Origin: Deltaproteobacteria bacterium
Lineage (GTDB): Bacteria; UBA10199; JADGCS01
Reading direction: 5' to 3'
DNA length: 43,593 bases
Assembly: GCA_015228875.1 (NCBI GenBank)
Contig: JADGCS010000027.1
Span: 1-43,593 of the forward strand
Shown here: in pieces, positions 1-9,800 of the stretch
Layout of the letters: every line of letters starts with the position of its first letter
Position numbering within the stretch: position 1 is the stretch's first letter
Position numbers and translations under genes: made by a program
The notes under the pieces: model-generated
Database searches by the model: none
Told to the model about the DNA's origin: nothing
What the model saw: the letters and a program-made list of their open reading frames with translations, nothing else

Positions 1-7
1 CGCTGCC

Positions 8-23
8 GCGGGCATGCGCCCGC
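8..23. repeat. short GC-rich inverted repeat at the left edge
   Basis: A 6-bp perfect inverted repeat (GCGGGC / GCCCGC) around a 4-base loop. No coding signal was recognised in bases 1-78. Open frames across this area run on into the antisense of the tRNA and are not credible genes. Confidence 0.3.
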
Positions 24-78
24 TTGTCCTCGCACCTGCTCGGCGCTTCACTCGGTTCGATTCCCTTGCATTTTGCTC

Positions 79-109
79 AAAAAAAAAACACCTGTCGGTG
101 CTTTTTTTC
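79..109 (-). terminator. intrinsic terminator of tRNA-Gly
   Basis: Read on the minus strand, directly after the tRNA 3' end, there is an A-run, a CACC/GGTG stem with a four-base loop, and then a run of about ten T. A-T pairing extends the stem on both sides, so it could work in both directions. Confidence 0.7.
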
Positions 110-112
110 TTG

Positions 113-183
113 AGCGGGCGATGGGAATCGAACCCACACGCTAAGCTTGGGAAGCTTATATGCTACCACTACATCACGCCCGC
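113..183 (-). tRNA. tRNA-Gly (anticodon CCC)
   Basis: The minus strand folds as a full cloverleaf of 71 nt. The acceptor stem GCGGGCG pairs with CGCCCGC. The D arm is TGTAGTGGTAGCA-like. The anticodon stem TAAGC/GCTTA holds the loop TTCCCAA, giving anticodon CCC. The T arm contains GGGTTCGATTCCC. The terminal CCA is not encoded (the 3' flank reads T then CAAG), so it would be added after transcription. A terminator follows at once. The gene's 5' side faces the BREX operon, so the island is not at the usual 3'-end integration site. Confidence 0.95.
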
Positions 184-684
184 AGAATGGAACGAAGCGA
201 CATTCCCTCCATTTTCAATTTTCTATTTTCCAATGCGAAATCAACCGCTTAAATCTATATTATCAATCGGTTAGACTTTGCAAACAAAGTTTGTGATGAT
301 TTGATATTGCTCTGGATTTAAAAAATCTCCACTATACTTCCACACTTTTTCTGAAAACATCGACTTTTTGTTAAGAAATGAGTCTGAGAATGGGTCTTTT
401 TTCGATGCCCAATGTGGGCAATTTGGTGACGGCCTTTACCAGCTCGTCATCTTGTATTTCTGTATATACGTTCATGGTCAATTGAATAGAGCAAGTTTAA
501 AAAACTATCTGTTTCCGCCCGACTGATAGGGTCGGGCGGGCTTAATTTACAGGTCTTGATAAATGTCAGTCCTGTTTTATTATTACAATTTACAGCCATA
601 TGGCTCGTGTTTCCCGAGTGTTACAACAATGTTTTTTGTTTTTGTAATCTGGTGTGATGCATTCTTGTGGCACTCCCATCGCTG
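184..684. other. intergenic region between tRNA-Gly and the BREX operon
   Basis: No convincing gene. It holds one strong hairpin (515-539) and an isolated 34-codon minus-strand frame (371-475) without a clear ribosome site, which may be a remnant or chance. Otherwise it is AT-rich sequence in which I see nothing. Confidence 0.5.
515..539 (-). terminator. strong hairpin, probable end of the BREX transcript
   Basis: A 9-bp perfect stem (CCGCCCGAC / GTCGGGCGG) around a 7-base loop lies about 150 bp after the brxL stop codon. On the minus strand a T6 run follows only after about ten bases, so it is an imperfect intrinsic terminator or a transcript-stabilising hairpin. Confidence 0.45.
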
Positions 685-3021
685 TCATGAAGGAATCTCC
701 CTCAACACCCCCAACACCTCATCAATATTGGGTCGCCTGGCAGCATCTAAATTGATGCACCTGCCTACCAAGTCCTTCCATTTTGAAAACTGGACATGAT
801 CTGGGTCGGTTTGACCTGTTAGCAGATAGATAAATATCTTACCCAAAGAATAAATGTCAGCACTGGGGGCTGCCTGTACCCCTTCGAGTTGTTCTGGGGC
901 CATGTAACCAAGAGTCCCTGCCTTTTGAAAGGTCTTTTGGGTCATCATGCGGGAGAGGTTTTTTGAGATGCCAAAATCTGTCAGCTTCCAGACATTGTCA
1001 TCTTCAGAATATAATATATTGGCGGGCTTGAGATCTCTGTGAATGATGTCGTCTGAGTGAATCTCTTTAACTGCTTCTGCCAGATTTAAACCAATCCTTT
1101 TGGCTTCGTCTACACTGAGACCCTGCCCATCATTTTTGTTTTTTACATAGTTTTCAAGATCACCACCTTCAACATAGTCAGATATAATTGCAATATAATG
1201 ATCGTCCCTTACATGGTCTAATATTTCTACAAAATATCTGTTTTGACTGCGCATGAGCTTGTCATAGATTCTCATCTCGCGTTCAAGGGCATCTTTGTTG
1301 CACGAGCTTGTCTTAACCCGCTTTAAAAAAACAATATGACCAGTCTCTGTATGACGGGCTTTAAAGACCTCAGCCATGCCTGCTGCGGGCAGTTCTTTTA
1401 AGAGTTCATATTTGTGAAAAATCTCAATTTCAGCAGGATTACTGTCTTGATCACTGTCTTTATCCTCTTTGCTTTCTATTTGAACATCTTCTGGTTTTTC
1501 TTCTCTGACAGGGCCATTCCCATCCCCTGACTCGTCAATAACCTCACCCACCTTTTGATAATAGTAATTTGGAAATTCATTTTCTTCGCTGGTCTTAACA
1601 GCAACAGAGACCCCCGATTGTCTTTTATAAGAAAAATCAACATCGGGGTAGGTGGGGTCAATCCTCATGAGTTGATCTTTAACCCTTTTGCGACCCTCTA
1701 TAGAAAAATTCAACAATTCTTCGATCTCTCCCTTGGATGCCTCACCATGAGGAAACAATATTTTCATCATGCCAGAAAAGGTCTTGTTGATACCATCTCC
1801 ATCCCTTGTAGAAATATCACTCGAAAGGATGAAATGATCTTTATATTGCTGTGTGTAATCTTGATTTCTTAGGCTTCTTAATATTTCTGCAAGATAGTCC
1901 ACCACAAAACCATACCCCTCGGAATACATTTCATTTCTTAAAATATCTATTTCCCAGCCAGGGATATAAAAATGGAGCCTGTCTAAAAAGGCCGAATCAT
2001 GATACTTGGGCGGCAACTCATCAAAAAGATCTGTGTGTTTAAGCATCTGCTCAACGGTGTTTTGTGTGTTACCCACAAACACCATAGACGCCTCTGCCCC
2101 TTGGGTTTCGATCCCCCGTGAGAAAGACTTGTTGGCCATGTAATTTTTTAAAATATCTACAAGGGCCTTGTCGGTTCTTTTGGTTTTTCCTGCAAACTCG
2201 TCCAAGGCTACAACATCCCAATAACCTACAAGACCAATCTTGCCCGTGCTGTTGTTAACAAACAACTTGGGTACTGATATTTCACCCCCTGAGACAAGCA
2301 TCCCATGGGGTGAAAACTCTGAATATATGTGGGACTTTCCTGTGCCTTTGGGCCCTAACTCAATGAGATTATAATTTCGTTCGCAAAAGGGTATTAATCT
2401 GACGAGCTGCAATAATTTTAATCTTCTACTGAAATACTTTGGATTAAAACCAATGCTTTGAATCAAAAGATCAATCCATTCATTGGTAGTAAATTGCTTT
2501 CTTGTCTCAATATACTTTTCGTAATCAAAATTTGAGAGTTGAATAGGTTTTAATTTATCTAAAATCCATGGTGAAGCTGTTTTGTCCTCTGTGTAGGCAT
2601 ACTCCATGTCAGCAATACACCAAATACCACTGACCAGTAATTTTTTATGCTTATTAATGGTATCTGAATCTACAATGACCTTGTTGATCCCCAGATTTGA
2701 AAATGTAGCCTCATACGCCCCTGTTCTGTCATTTAAGTCTGCCCTTATTTTATCTATGACCTTGTGATGACCTTTTTCTTTGATGGTAGATCTGATGAGT
2801 CCAGCTTCATTTCTGTGAACATAATGGTTTTTTAAAACCTCTTTGACTGTCTCTATCCCAGACTTGATACTTGGTTCGTCCGAGGTGGCACAGTATTGTC
2901 CAAGCAGATACTCAAGCACATAAGATGGCACTATGGCATTGCCTTTGACAGTTTTAACCAGATCTTTTCTGACAACACTGCCTTCAAAGTGGGTATTAAT
3001 TTTTGTGTCTAATTCATCCAT
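685..3021 (-). CDS. brxL: BrxL AAA+ protein with its Lon-like domain replaced by a Ser/Thr protein kinase
   Basis: 778 residues. Residues 1 to about 470 match the BrxL family: the N-terminal region with VVRKDL and VPSYVLEYLLGQYC, Walker A GPKGTGKS at 223-230, Walker B VVALDEF near 270, and the BrxL signature PHGEASKGEIEELL and GRKRVKDQL near 425-450. Known BrxL proteins continue into a Lon-like domain. Here an acidic linker (about 490-535) leads into a eukaryotic-type kinase domain (about 538-778). It has a degenerate Gly loop (PAAGMAEVFKA), lysine K567, HRDLKPANIL at 661-670, DFG at 682-684 and APE at 708-710, so the catalytic residues look intact. It is the last gene of the operon, 22 bp after pglZ. 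In type-1 BREX, BrxL is needed for restriction of phage. The kinase is inferred to control or execute defence by phosphorylation, comparable to PglW of type-2 BREX. One continuous frame covers both parts, so a frameshift artefact is unlikely. Confidence 0.9.
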   Translation of the reverse strand: MDELDTKINTHFEGSVVRKDLVKTVKGNAIVPSYVLEYLLGQYCATSDEPSIKSGIETVKEVLKNHYVHRNEAGLIRSTIKEKGHHKVIDKIRADLNDRTGAYEATFSNLGINKVIVDSDTINKHKKLLVSGIWCIADMEYAYTEDKTASPWILDKLKPIQLSNFDYEKYIETRKQFTTNEWIDLLIQSIGFNPKYFSRRLKLLQLVRLIPFCERNYNLIELGPKGTGKSHIYSEFSPHGMLVSGGEISVPKLFVNNSTGKIGLVGYWDVVALDEFAGKTKRTDKALVDILKNYMANKSFSRGIETQGAEASMVFVGNTQNTVEQMLKHTDLFDELPPKYHDSAFLDRLHFYIPGWEIDILRNEMYSEGYGFVVDYLAEILRSLRNQDYTQQYKDHFILSSDISTRDGDGINKTFSGMMKILFPHGEASKGEIEELLNFSIEGRKRVKDQLMRIDPTYPDVDFSYKRQSGVSVAVKTSEENEFPNYYYQKVGEVIDESGDGNGPVREEKPEDVQIESKEDKDSDQDSNPAEIEIFHKYELLKELPAAGMAEVFKARHTETGHIVFLKRVKTSSCNKDALEREMRIYDKLMRSQNRYFVEILDHVRDDHYIAIISDYVEGGDLENYVKNKNDGQGLSVDEAKRIGLNLAEAVKEIHSDDIIHRDLKPANILYSEDDNVWKLTDFGISKNLSRMMTQKTFQKAGTLGYMAPEQLEGVQAAPSADIYSLGKIFIYLLTGQTDPDHVQFSKWKDLVGRCINLDAARRPNIDEVLGVLREIPS

Positions 3022-3043
3022 AATTGACTCACTGGTTTTTTTG

Positions 3044-5551
3044 TTAAAAATCGAAGTCTGAAGTAAAAGACCGACGCACCATGTATTTTACCGATTTGTA
3101 CTCTCTATAATGTGCCGTACCAGTTTCTCTTTCTTCGAGTCTTAGAATCACCACTTGTCCGTTGGCCTTGTCAGCTTCTTTGGTTAACACAAATCTGACT
3201 GGCATCTCCCTTTCTCGTGGGCGTTCAGAGACCAAGTCAAAATTAATTTCGTGTACATCAGAGATTAATTGTCCCAACATGGTGTAAATGCCAGCTCTTA
3301 GCTTGCGGGGTTGTGTTTTATCGCTCACAGGTGTCGACTGATAAAATACAACTGACAATTGACCTGTACTGATGACAGTGGTTGTGCCTTTAAGGATTTC
3401 TACCTCTACATATTCAACGTCACTTTGTCTTTTTTTGTTTATGTGGATGACAGGTATGACTATCTCCTGCAAACTTGCCCCGCCATGAACATACCTGCTA
3501 CCCGATCCACGAAGTCTCAATCGATTGATGGATTTAGGAAAGACCACATCCACATCACCCGCTAAGCCCAGCTGATGGCTGCTAAACTTCATCAAACGTG
3601 GATCTGCTTTTAAATTTTTGCCTATGACAAATCGTCTGTTTCGATACAAAACCTGCTCACCATCTATTTCAATATCTGTAAAATCACTCTCTTCTACAGG
3701 TTGATGCTGATAGATAAATCCATGGTCGCTTGTTAAGAGGATGTTTGAGGCATTTGCAGCTGTTAATTTTTTAATGAGCTTGATCATTTCTTCAATTGTA
3801 TCTCCAACAGCCTTAAACACCCTGTCTTCGCTGTCGCGGCTATCTCCGGTTTTATCTATGAAATTATGATAAATATACACGACATCATTATCTCTAAACA
3901 AAGCCCTGCTCTCATCTTTGTTCAGTTCAAAGAGGTTTTTAGAATTCATCGCTGTGACAGACTGGGTCATTGATGACTTTAAAATTTTAACTCGGGCATC
4001 TATTCCTGCGGTGCCTTGATTGTCTGCATCAACATACCCCGTATCATCCGCCCGCAGGCTCAAGCTTTTGTGGGGTAGCAGGGCCGCCATGCCAAGTTGT
4101 GTATAAGAGGGGAGCATTGATACCATAGGTTTTAATGTCGCTTCATATTTGTCTTCTTGTCTGATCTTGCTTAGAAGTTCATCCCCAATCTCGTATCTCA
4201 GGGCATCAGAGATAATCACAAAGACCTTGTTGCCTTTTTCAAGATAGGGTTGCACCCATTTTTTAAAGAATTGATCTTGCCTGGTCACGCCTGTTGGCAA
4301 CCAGTGATCGATCTGATCTATGAGTCCCTGCCAGTGATCATTTACTTTTAAGAGATAATTATTTGTATATTGCTTTTCTATCTGCGTGAGCAATGGTTCG
4401 AGCAGTGTTGTTTCTTTTGTGATGCCTGCATGATAGATCACCTTGCGATAAAGTTGATCCAGTTTAAACCAGTTTTTTACATAGCATTCAAGACCAGCAT
4501 CTATAGTTTCGATATCAATATTAATCTCAGAGAGTATCTTTGTGAACAGGGCCGTGTTCTCTATGACCTCATATTCGTTTTCGTATTTATCAAACCAGTG
4601 AGATTGTTTTCTTCTTCTCACAAGAAGGGTACAATCACCCTGTGAGATGGTACAATCACAAACAGCCTTGATAAGATCAAAGATGATTTTTCGTTCTATG
4701 ATTTCAAAATAGTCAATATCTGCCAAATCTCGATAGTCCTTTTGATAAAGTCCAACTTTTATATTTAAAATATCAGCACATTGTTTTGATAACCCTTCAA
4801 AGGCATTTTTTTGGGTCATGCTGTCTTTCCATCTGCTTAAAAACACCAGTGCATCGTTGTTGAGTTTGACTTCTTTATCGACAGCCATGGCATAGCAGGA
4901 CTTGAATAATTCGAGAACAAAGTCTTTGATGCTGGGCTCTTTGGATTCATACCCGTAAATTCGATTGAGTTGTTTCCAGAGGTGTTGATCGAGATTACAT
5001 TTTTTAATAAATTTAATCTTTTCATCTTTGTTTTGAGAAAGCTCACAAAGAAGCGTCTCTAAAATAGCATCAACTCGGGGATCGGAGTCGGCACAAACGG
5101 CCAAGAGCTTTGTACGCATGGTGCCTGCTGTATCTTCTGGCTTAAGAAGTTCTTTAAACTTAAGCCTTCTCTTGTGTTCCTCTTTACCTGACTGAAAAAA
5201 ATCCATGTGGGAGGTTACAATTTCAGCAAATTCAAACCCAAGCCCCAACTCGCCAAGCCAGATAGCGGCCTGATCGGCCCTGAATTGACCCGAATAGAGT
5301 TGAACGTCCAACAACCAGTTGTTAATGTCCTCTGGTTGTGTGCCTTCGTAATACAAAAGAAATTTGTCTTCTGGATTCTCACGCAGGATTTTATATTTAA
5401 GTCCAAACTCGTTGTCCTTTAGCTCGATCTTTTCAACACCCTCAATTTCCATCTGTTCATAGTCTTGTCGGAGTTCTTTTTTGGTGTCGTACCAGAAGAC
5501 GATTCGGTGTTTGTCGAATAATCTGGTGAGTGCTTGTGTGAGGTTTTTCAT
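3044..5551 (-). CDS. pglZ: BREX alkaline-phosphatase-superfamily protein PglZ
   Basis: 835 residues, the usual size of BREX type-1 PglZ (type A). The N-terminus (LTRLFDKHRIVFWYD) is typical of the family. The phosphatase-fold metal motifs are visible as SDALRYE at 448-454 and SDHGFIYQHQP near 608. PglZ is a conserved BREX core component with a metal-dependent phosphatase/nuclease-type fold, required for host methylation and phage exclusion. Its ATG overlaps the stop codon of the upstream nuclease-like gene (ATGA), so the two are translationally coupled, and it is followed 22 bp later by brxL. Nothing looks broken. Confidence 0.95.
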   Translation of the reverse strand: MKNLTQALTRLFDKHRIVFWYDTKKELRQDYEQMEIEGVEKIELKDNEFGLKYKILRENPEDKFLLYYEGTQPEDINNWLLDVQLYSGQFRADQAAIWLGELGLGFEFAEIVTSHMDFFQSGKEEHKRRLKFKELLKPEDTAGTMRTKLLAVCADSDPRVDAILETLLCELSQNKDEKIKFIKKCNLDQHLWKQLNRIYGYESKEPSIKDFVLELFKSCYAMAVDKEVKLNNDALVFLSRWKDSMTQKNAFEGLSKQCADILNIKVGLYQKDYRDLADIDYFEIIERKIIFDLIKAVCDCTISQGDCTLLVRRRKQSHWFDKYENEYEVIENTALFTKILSEINIDIETIDAGLECYVKNWFKLDQLYRKVIYHAGITKETTLLEPLLTQIEKQYTNNYLLKVNDHWQGLIDQIDHWLPTGVTRQDQFFKKWVQPYLEKGNKVFVIISDALRYEIGDELLSKIRQEDKYEATLKPMVSMLPSYTQLGMAALLPHKSLSLRADDTGYVDADNQGTAGIDARVKILKSSMTQSVTAMNSKNLFELNKDESRALFRDNDVVYIYHNFIDKTGDSRDSEDRVFKAVGDTIEEMIKLIKKLTAANASNILLTSDHGFIYQHQPVEESDFTDIEIDGEQVLYRNRRFVIGKNLKADPRLMKFSSHQLGLAGDVDVVFPKSINRLRLRGSGSRYVHGGASLQEIVIPVIHINKKRQSDVEYVEVEILKGTTTVISTGQLSVVFYQSTPVSDKTQPRKLRAGIYTMLGQLISDVHEINFDLVSERPREREMPVRFVLTKEADKANGQVVILRLEERETGTAHYREYKSVKYMVRRSFTSDFDF

Positions 5552-6858
5552 AACTTTTTAAGATGTTGTTTTAAAATTGTTTTTTCAATTTCTGGTGAAC
5601 TTTCTGGTGAACTTTCTGGTGAACTTTCTGGTGAACTTTCTGGTGAACTTTTTGCACCCTCTATATCCAACTGCTCTTCAATCAGCCTTCGTTCTCGGGC
5701 TAATTCTTGGACAAGATCTTCCTCGCTGGGCAAATAGAGCATATATTTAGAGGCAAATATTTGTTTACGGTCTCTAAGAACTGAATATTTTGCAACAGCC
5801 TCATTTTTTTCTGCACAGAGGATCAGGCCAATGGTTGGATTATCATCATCTGTTGTATTGAGATCATCAAACATGCGTACATAACTATCCATCTGACCAA
5901 CATCCTGATGAGTGAGTTCAGACATCTTTAAGTCAATAAGCAAATAACACTTCAAGATGCAGTTATAAAAGACCAAATCAACATAAAAACATGTGTCATC
6001 AAATCGCATCTGTTTTTGACGAGCCACAAAGGCAAACCCTTTGCCCAACTCCAATAGAAACGACTGCAAATGGGTAATGATTGCTGACTCCAATTGTGTT
6101 TCGTGCAGGGTTGAAATATTGGGTAGTCCCAAAAACTCCAAGACATAGGGATTTTTTAAGCTGTCTATAGCAGGTTCATATTTTACAATTTCCTGTCGTC
6201 CAGACTGTAACATTTTTTCTGGGTGCTGGCTTTTTATCATTCGTTCATAATAATAGGAATGAATTTGACGTTCCAGCGATCGCTTATCCCAACCACAAGC
6301 GATAGTTTCTTTTTCGTAAAATTCTCTGGCTTTAATTGATTTAACCCTCATGAGGGCACGATAGTGCGACCATGTGAGTTGTGGTGAAAATCCACTCAAA
6401 GATTTGCTCCCCAGTGGGGAGTTTTTTTGCAACGATATCAATTCGCTCCCCGCTGGGAAGCGAATCAGTCGATCAGGGAATGTTTCGTAAAATTGTCTGT
6501 AATTGCGAATGCTTACGACAGAAAATCCCTGCCCAAATTTTTTGGTTAACCGTTCTGACAGTTGATGAATGACTTTTTCACCATAAGTAGCACGAGATTT
6601 GCCCTGTTGAACCTCAAGTACAATCTCGCGTCCAATCAGCCAATAGGCTATGACCATGTTGCTGTTAACAGCACGAACAACATTGGCTCTGGCCTTTTCT
6701 AAAATAAAAACAATCCGCTCAAACAAATTGCCTTTTGCGCTGACAGAAATCAGGGATGTAGAATCCGAGGCTACCCCCTCCATTTTTTTGTTGCTGATTG
6801 TTTTTTTTGTTCTCTTTTTTGTTTTCTTGTCACTTTTCATTTTTATCACCTTATTCAT
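5548..6858 (-). CDS. YhcG/DUF1016-family PD-(D/E)XK nuclease-like protein in the BREX operon
   Basis: 436 residues from the chosen ATG, which has GGAAG about nine bases upstream and overlaps the pglX stop by 8 bp. A longer frame starting at 6879 is possible. After a lysine-rich N-terminus comes the DUF1016 N-terminal domain (YWLIGREIV, YGEKVIHQLSERL, SIRNYRQFYETFP), then the nuclease-like domain with DDTCFYVDLVFYN and CYLLIDLK, which fits a PD-(D/E)XK active site. DUF1016 genes occur as extra genes in defence loci, with poorly defined function. The C-terminus holds five Ser-Ser-Pro-Glu repeats. Position between pglX and pglZ with coupled starts makes it part of the BREX transcript. A role as an accessory nuclease is inference. 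Confidence 0.85.
   Translation of the reverse strand: MNKVIKMKSDKKTKKRTKKTISNKKMEGVASDSTSLISVSAKGNLFERIVFILEKARANVVRAVNSNMVIAYWLIGREIVLEVQQGKSRATYGEKVIHQLSERLTKKFGQGFSVVSIRNYRQFYETFPDRLIRFPAGSELISLQKNSPLGSKSLSGFSPQLTWSHYRALMRVKSIKAREFYEKETIACGWDKRSLERQIHSYYYERMIKSQHPEKMLQSGRQEIVKYEPAIDSLKNPYVLEFLGLPNISTLHETQLESAIITHLQSFLLELGKGFAFVARQKQMRFDDTCFYVDLVFYNCILKCYLLIDLKMSELTHQDVGQMDSYVRMFDDLNTTDDDNPTIGLILCAEKNEAVAKYSVLRDRKQIFASKYMLYLPSEEDLVQELARERRLIEEQLDIEGAKSSPESSPESSPESSPESSPEIEKTILKQHLKKL
5591..5650 (-). repeat. five tandem 12-bp repeats encoding SSPE
   Basis: The unit TCTGGTGAACTT (plus strand) is present five times without mismatch, in frame with the DUF1016 gene. Gain or loss of units would change only the length of a Ser/Pro/Glu tail near the C-terminus, not the reading frame. 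Confidence 0.95.
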
Positions 6859-9800
6859 CCTTATCTTCCAACCCCGCAATCTTTTTTAACGCCGCACCAA
6901 ATTTAAGATAATTAACCTTAACCCCATCATCGAGATCAATCTCAATCTGCTGTGTAGCCAGAGGATAAAGGATATCCTTTTCGTAGCCTTCTAGTTCTTT
7001 GAGCATTTTTTTGATTTTTTCGATTTCTTTGAGGGCCTTTGTTTTTTCACTTTGAGATGCCGATGCGCTGATGCTTGTTTGTTCGAGGTTTGCCTTGCGG
7101 GCGTTTAGTTTGGTTGTGAATTCTCTTAAGTAACCATTTAACACAACACTGACGGTGTCTTTACGGTAGCGGTGCATGTAGATTAAGGCATTAAAGCTGC
7201 CACTCGGGCTTGAGAACATCCAATAGATAGGACGTTTTTTGTACATCTTGATGTGGTGGTTGTAAAAATCTTTTAAAAAATATTTGCGAATGTCCTTGCC
7301 CAAGGCATCTTCGATGAATTTTAGATTTTCATCATAATGTTCTTCGCCAAATGTTGTTTTTAAGAATTGTTTGAATCTCTCGGCGATGTCATCGTTAAAC
7401 CAGTCTACGTCCATGATGGGGATCACGTTGTCGTCGTCGGGCATGTAGGTTGGGGTGGGGATTTGGGCGAGGTAGTCGTTTATGGCTTCGCCTTGGTTTG
7501 CGAGGATTAGGCCTGGTTTGTCTAGGGAGTATCTGCCGAACATGCAGCCTATGGAGTAGCTGATGAATTCTTTCATGGTGTCGGCGAGTAGCAGGGTTTC
7601 GAGTTCTTCGTCTGTCTTCTTGCCGCCGTAGCGGTAGTGCGGGTTGCAGGTTAGGGTGATTTCTTTTAAGGGAACTTCGGGGGTGAGTTCGTCTTGCATA
7701 TCGTAAATCTCAATGAAAATTGTATTATTTTTTTCCTCGAGTTCCTTCATTTCATAAGTCATTTTGATCCAGTTTTTTCTGAGATTTTTGTAAGTATTAT
7801 TTAGTGATTTGCAGATGTATTCTTTGTTTAATAGTGGCAAGATCGTGAAGTCCCATGAGGCTTCATAGGCGTCCCAATCTGATTTTGATATTGACAGTAT
7901 TTTATCTGGTAGATTTTCTAGTTTTGATAATGTTTCATCTAATTTTTTCTCTACAAAAGGAATCGCTGATATATTCTCAACTTGATAATTCATTGTAGGA
8001 TTTAATAGTCGGAGAATTTCTTGAGTGATTTTAGAACACAACAATGATGTGAATAATTTTAAGTATTTTTGTTCTGGGAAAGCACTGGAACCAGCTACAT
8101 CAAAAATATAACCTGGTGGCGAATACCTCACTCCAAAATTTGCTGAACTAATAAACGTCCATGTAATTGACGGCTTGAAATAATATTCACGACTTTTAAG
8201 TCTTACAGTCCATCCCTGATTTAAAGTTGATTGAAACTCTTTTAATTCTTTCCCATTTTTATGCCAATTTACTAATTGCTCATTATTACCATACCACTTT
8301 CTATAATCACCTCCTTTATTATACGGGTACCACTTCTGTGGTAAATTCTCTGATTCTTCGAGGGTATTACAATTAAAGCTGATTTTATTTAAACTAACTT
8401 CAGCCCAATCTCTCAAGAATCTCGTATTGTCACTTGTAGCCATTCCTTGTTTCGTCGGGAAAAAATATCTAAGCCCTTTTCCTTCTTGAAAACTTTCCAA
8501 TAATTTAGGACTTGCCCAATACGCAATAGGAATCCCAGGTATCTTTTTAAAATCAGAGGCAGAGGCACGATGAAACCAACCACATTCTGGATTGCGAATG
8601 GCTTCGAGTGTTTTGGGGGCTTGTAAATCAGCACCATAAAACTCATTAAGATCTATGAACGAACCTTTATAATTGGGATTTGATTTGTTGAATAAAACAA
8701 ATGAACAAAGTGGAACATAAGCTGAATCAAAAAAAGCATGGTATTCTGGTCGTACAAGGCTTGTCAGTGTTGTTTTATTTAATATCTTATTCCTCAACTT
8801 TTCATACGAACTCAGAAACATCCATGTGAAAGGCGTCATCAGTCCAATGTAACCACCTTCACAGATAATATTTATAAATCTTTCAACGAACACAGAAAAC
8901 AAATCAGACTTACTATCAGGAAACTTCCCCTTGGCATAATCAGCCAAACGAGCATTCATCCCCTTCCCACCCATATACGGCGGATTCGCCACAACCACAT
9001 GATACTTTGACCCCAAATAATCTGCCTGCCTCAAAGCCCTTAAAACCCTCTGATGCATCTCAAACAAAAACAACCTATCACCCATCTGCTTTTCTTTTAA
9101 AATCTCAAGCACGTCTGTGACATTGGTTATCTCGGGCTGAATGAGTGAACCAAAATTATCTGCCTCTTCAAATTGTTTGAGTGTTGACGTTAAACCCGCT
9201 GTAAATAAATCCCTGCCAACTTCATCCATGTAGTTGTCAAGCTCTTCGTCAGTAAATTTAATATTTTGGAGGACACAAATATTTGGTTGAACTGGCTTGT
9301 TTAAAAACCTGCGATATTTTTCGCGGGCCTTCATTGACAAGGCAAAGGCTGCTAATGATCCCGCACGCTCATCAATCTCAATGCCATATAAATTATTTTT
9401 TAAAATCAAAGAAGGGATGTCGGTTGTGTTGTAACCCAACTCTTCATAAATCGAATAAAGAACCTCAAAGGCATAAACCAGCATATGCCCAGACCCACAG
9501 GCGGGGTCACAAATTTTAATTTCTTCTGGTTTGGAGATTTTTAAAAAATCAGTCTCATCCTCTACAGGCTTGATGTAATACTCCATCTTGGTAGCAAGCT
9601 TAGACTCAGGGTGATTAAGCATCCAAAGCCTGCCCAAAGAATTTTCGACAAGATACCTGACAATCCAATTTGGTGTGAATAGTTGAGTGGCAGCAGGGAT
9701 ATTGTCTGGGCTTATTTTTTTGCCCTTTTTTAACCCCGCAAAGACCTCATCCTTTTTTTCAGAAATATAAAACTGATAAAGCCACCCAATCACCTCTACA

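Noticed and set aside
40..70. GGTTCGATTCCC, resembling a tRNA T-loop on the plus strand
   Set aside because: The flanking bases do not pair as a T stem and no acceptor or anticodon arm can be built.
14..274. 86-codon plus-strand frame across the tRNA
   Set aside because: It is the antisense reading of tRNA-Gly and its terminator (the GRWESNPHAKLG pattern typical of tRNA shadows).
371..475. 34-codon minus-strand frame (MNVYTEIQDDELVKAVTKLP...)
   Set aside because: No ribosome site and no family; possibly a remnant, too short to support.
5591..5650. CRISPR-like array
   Set aside because: Units are directly tandem 12-mers without spacers and are coding.
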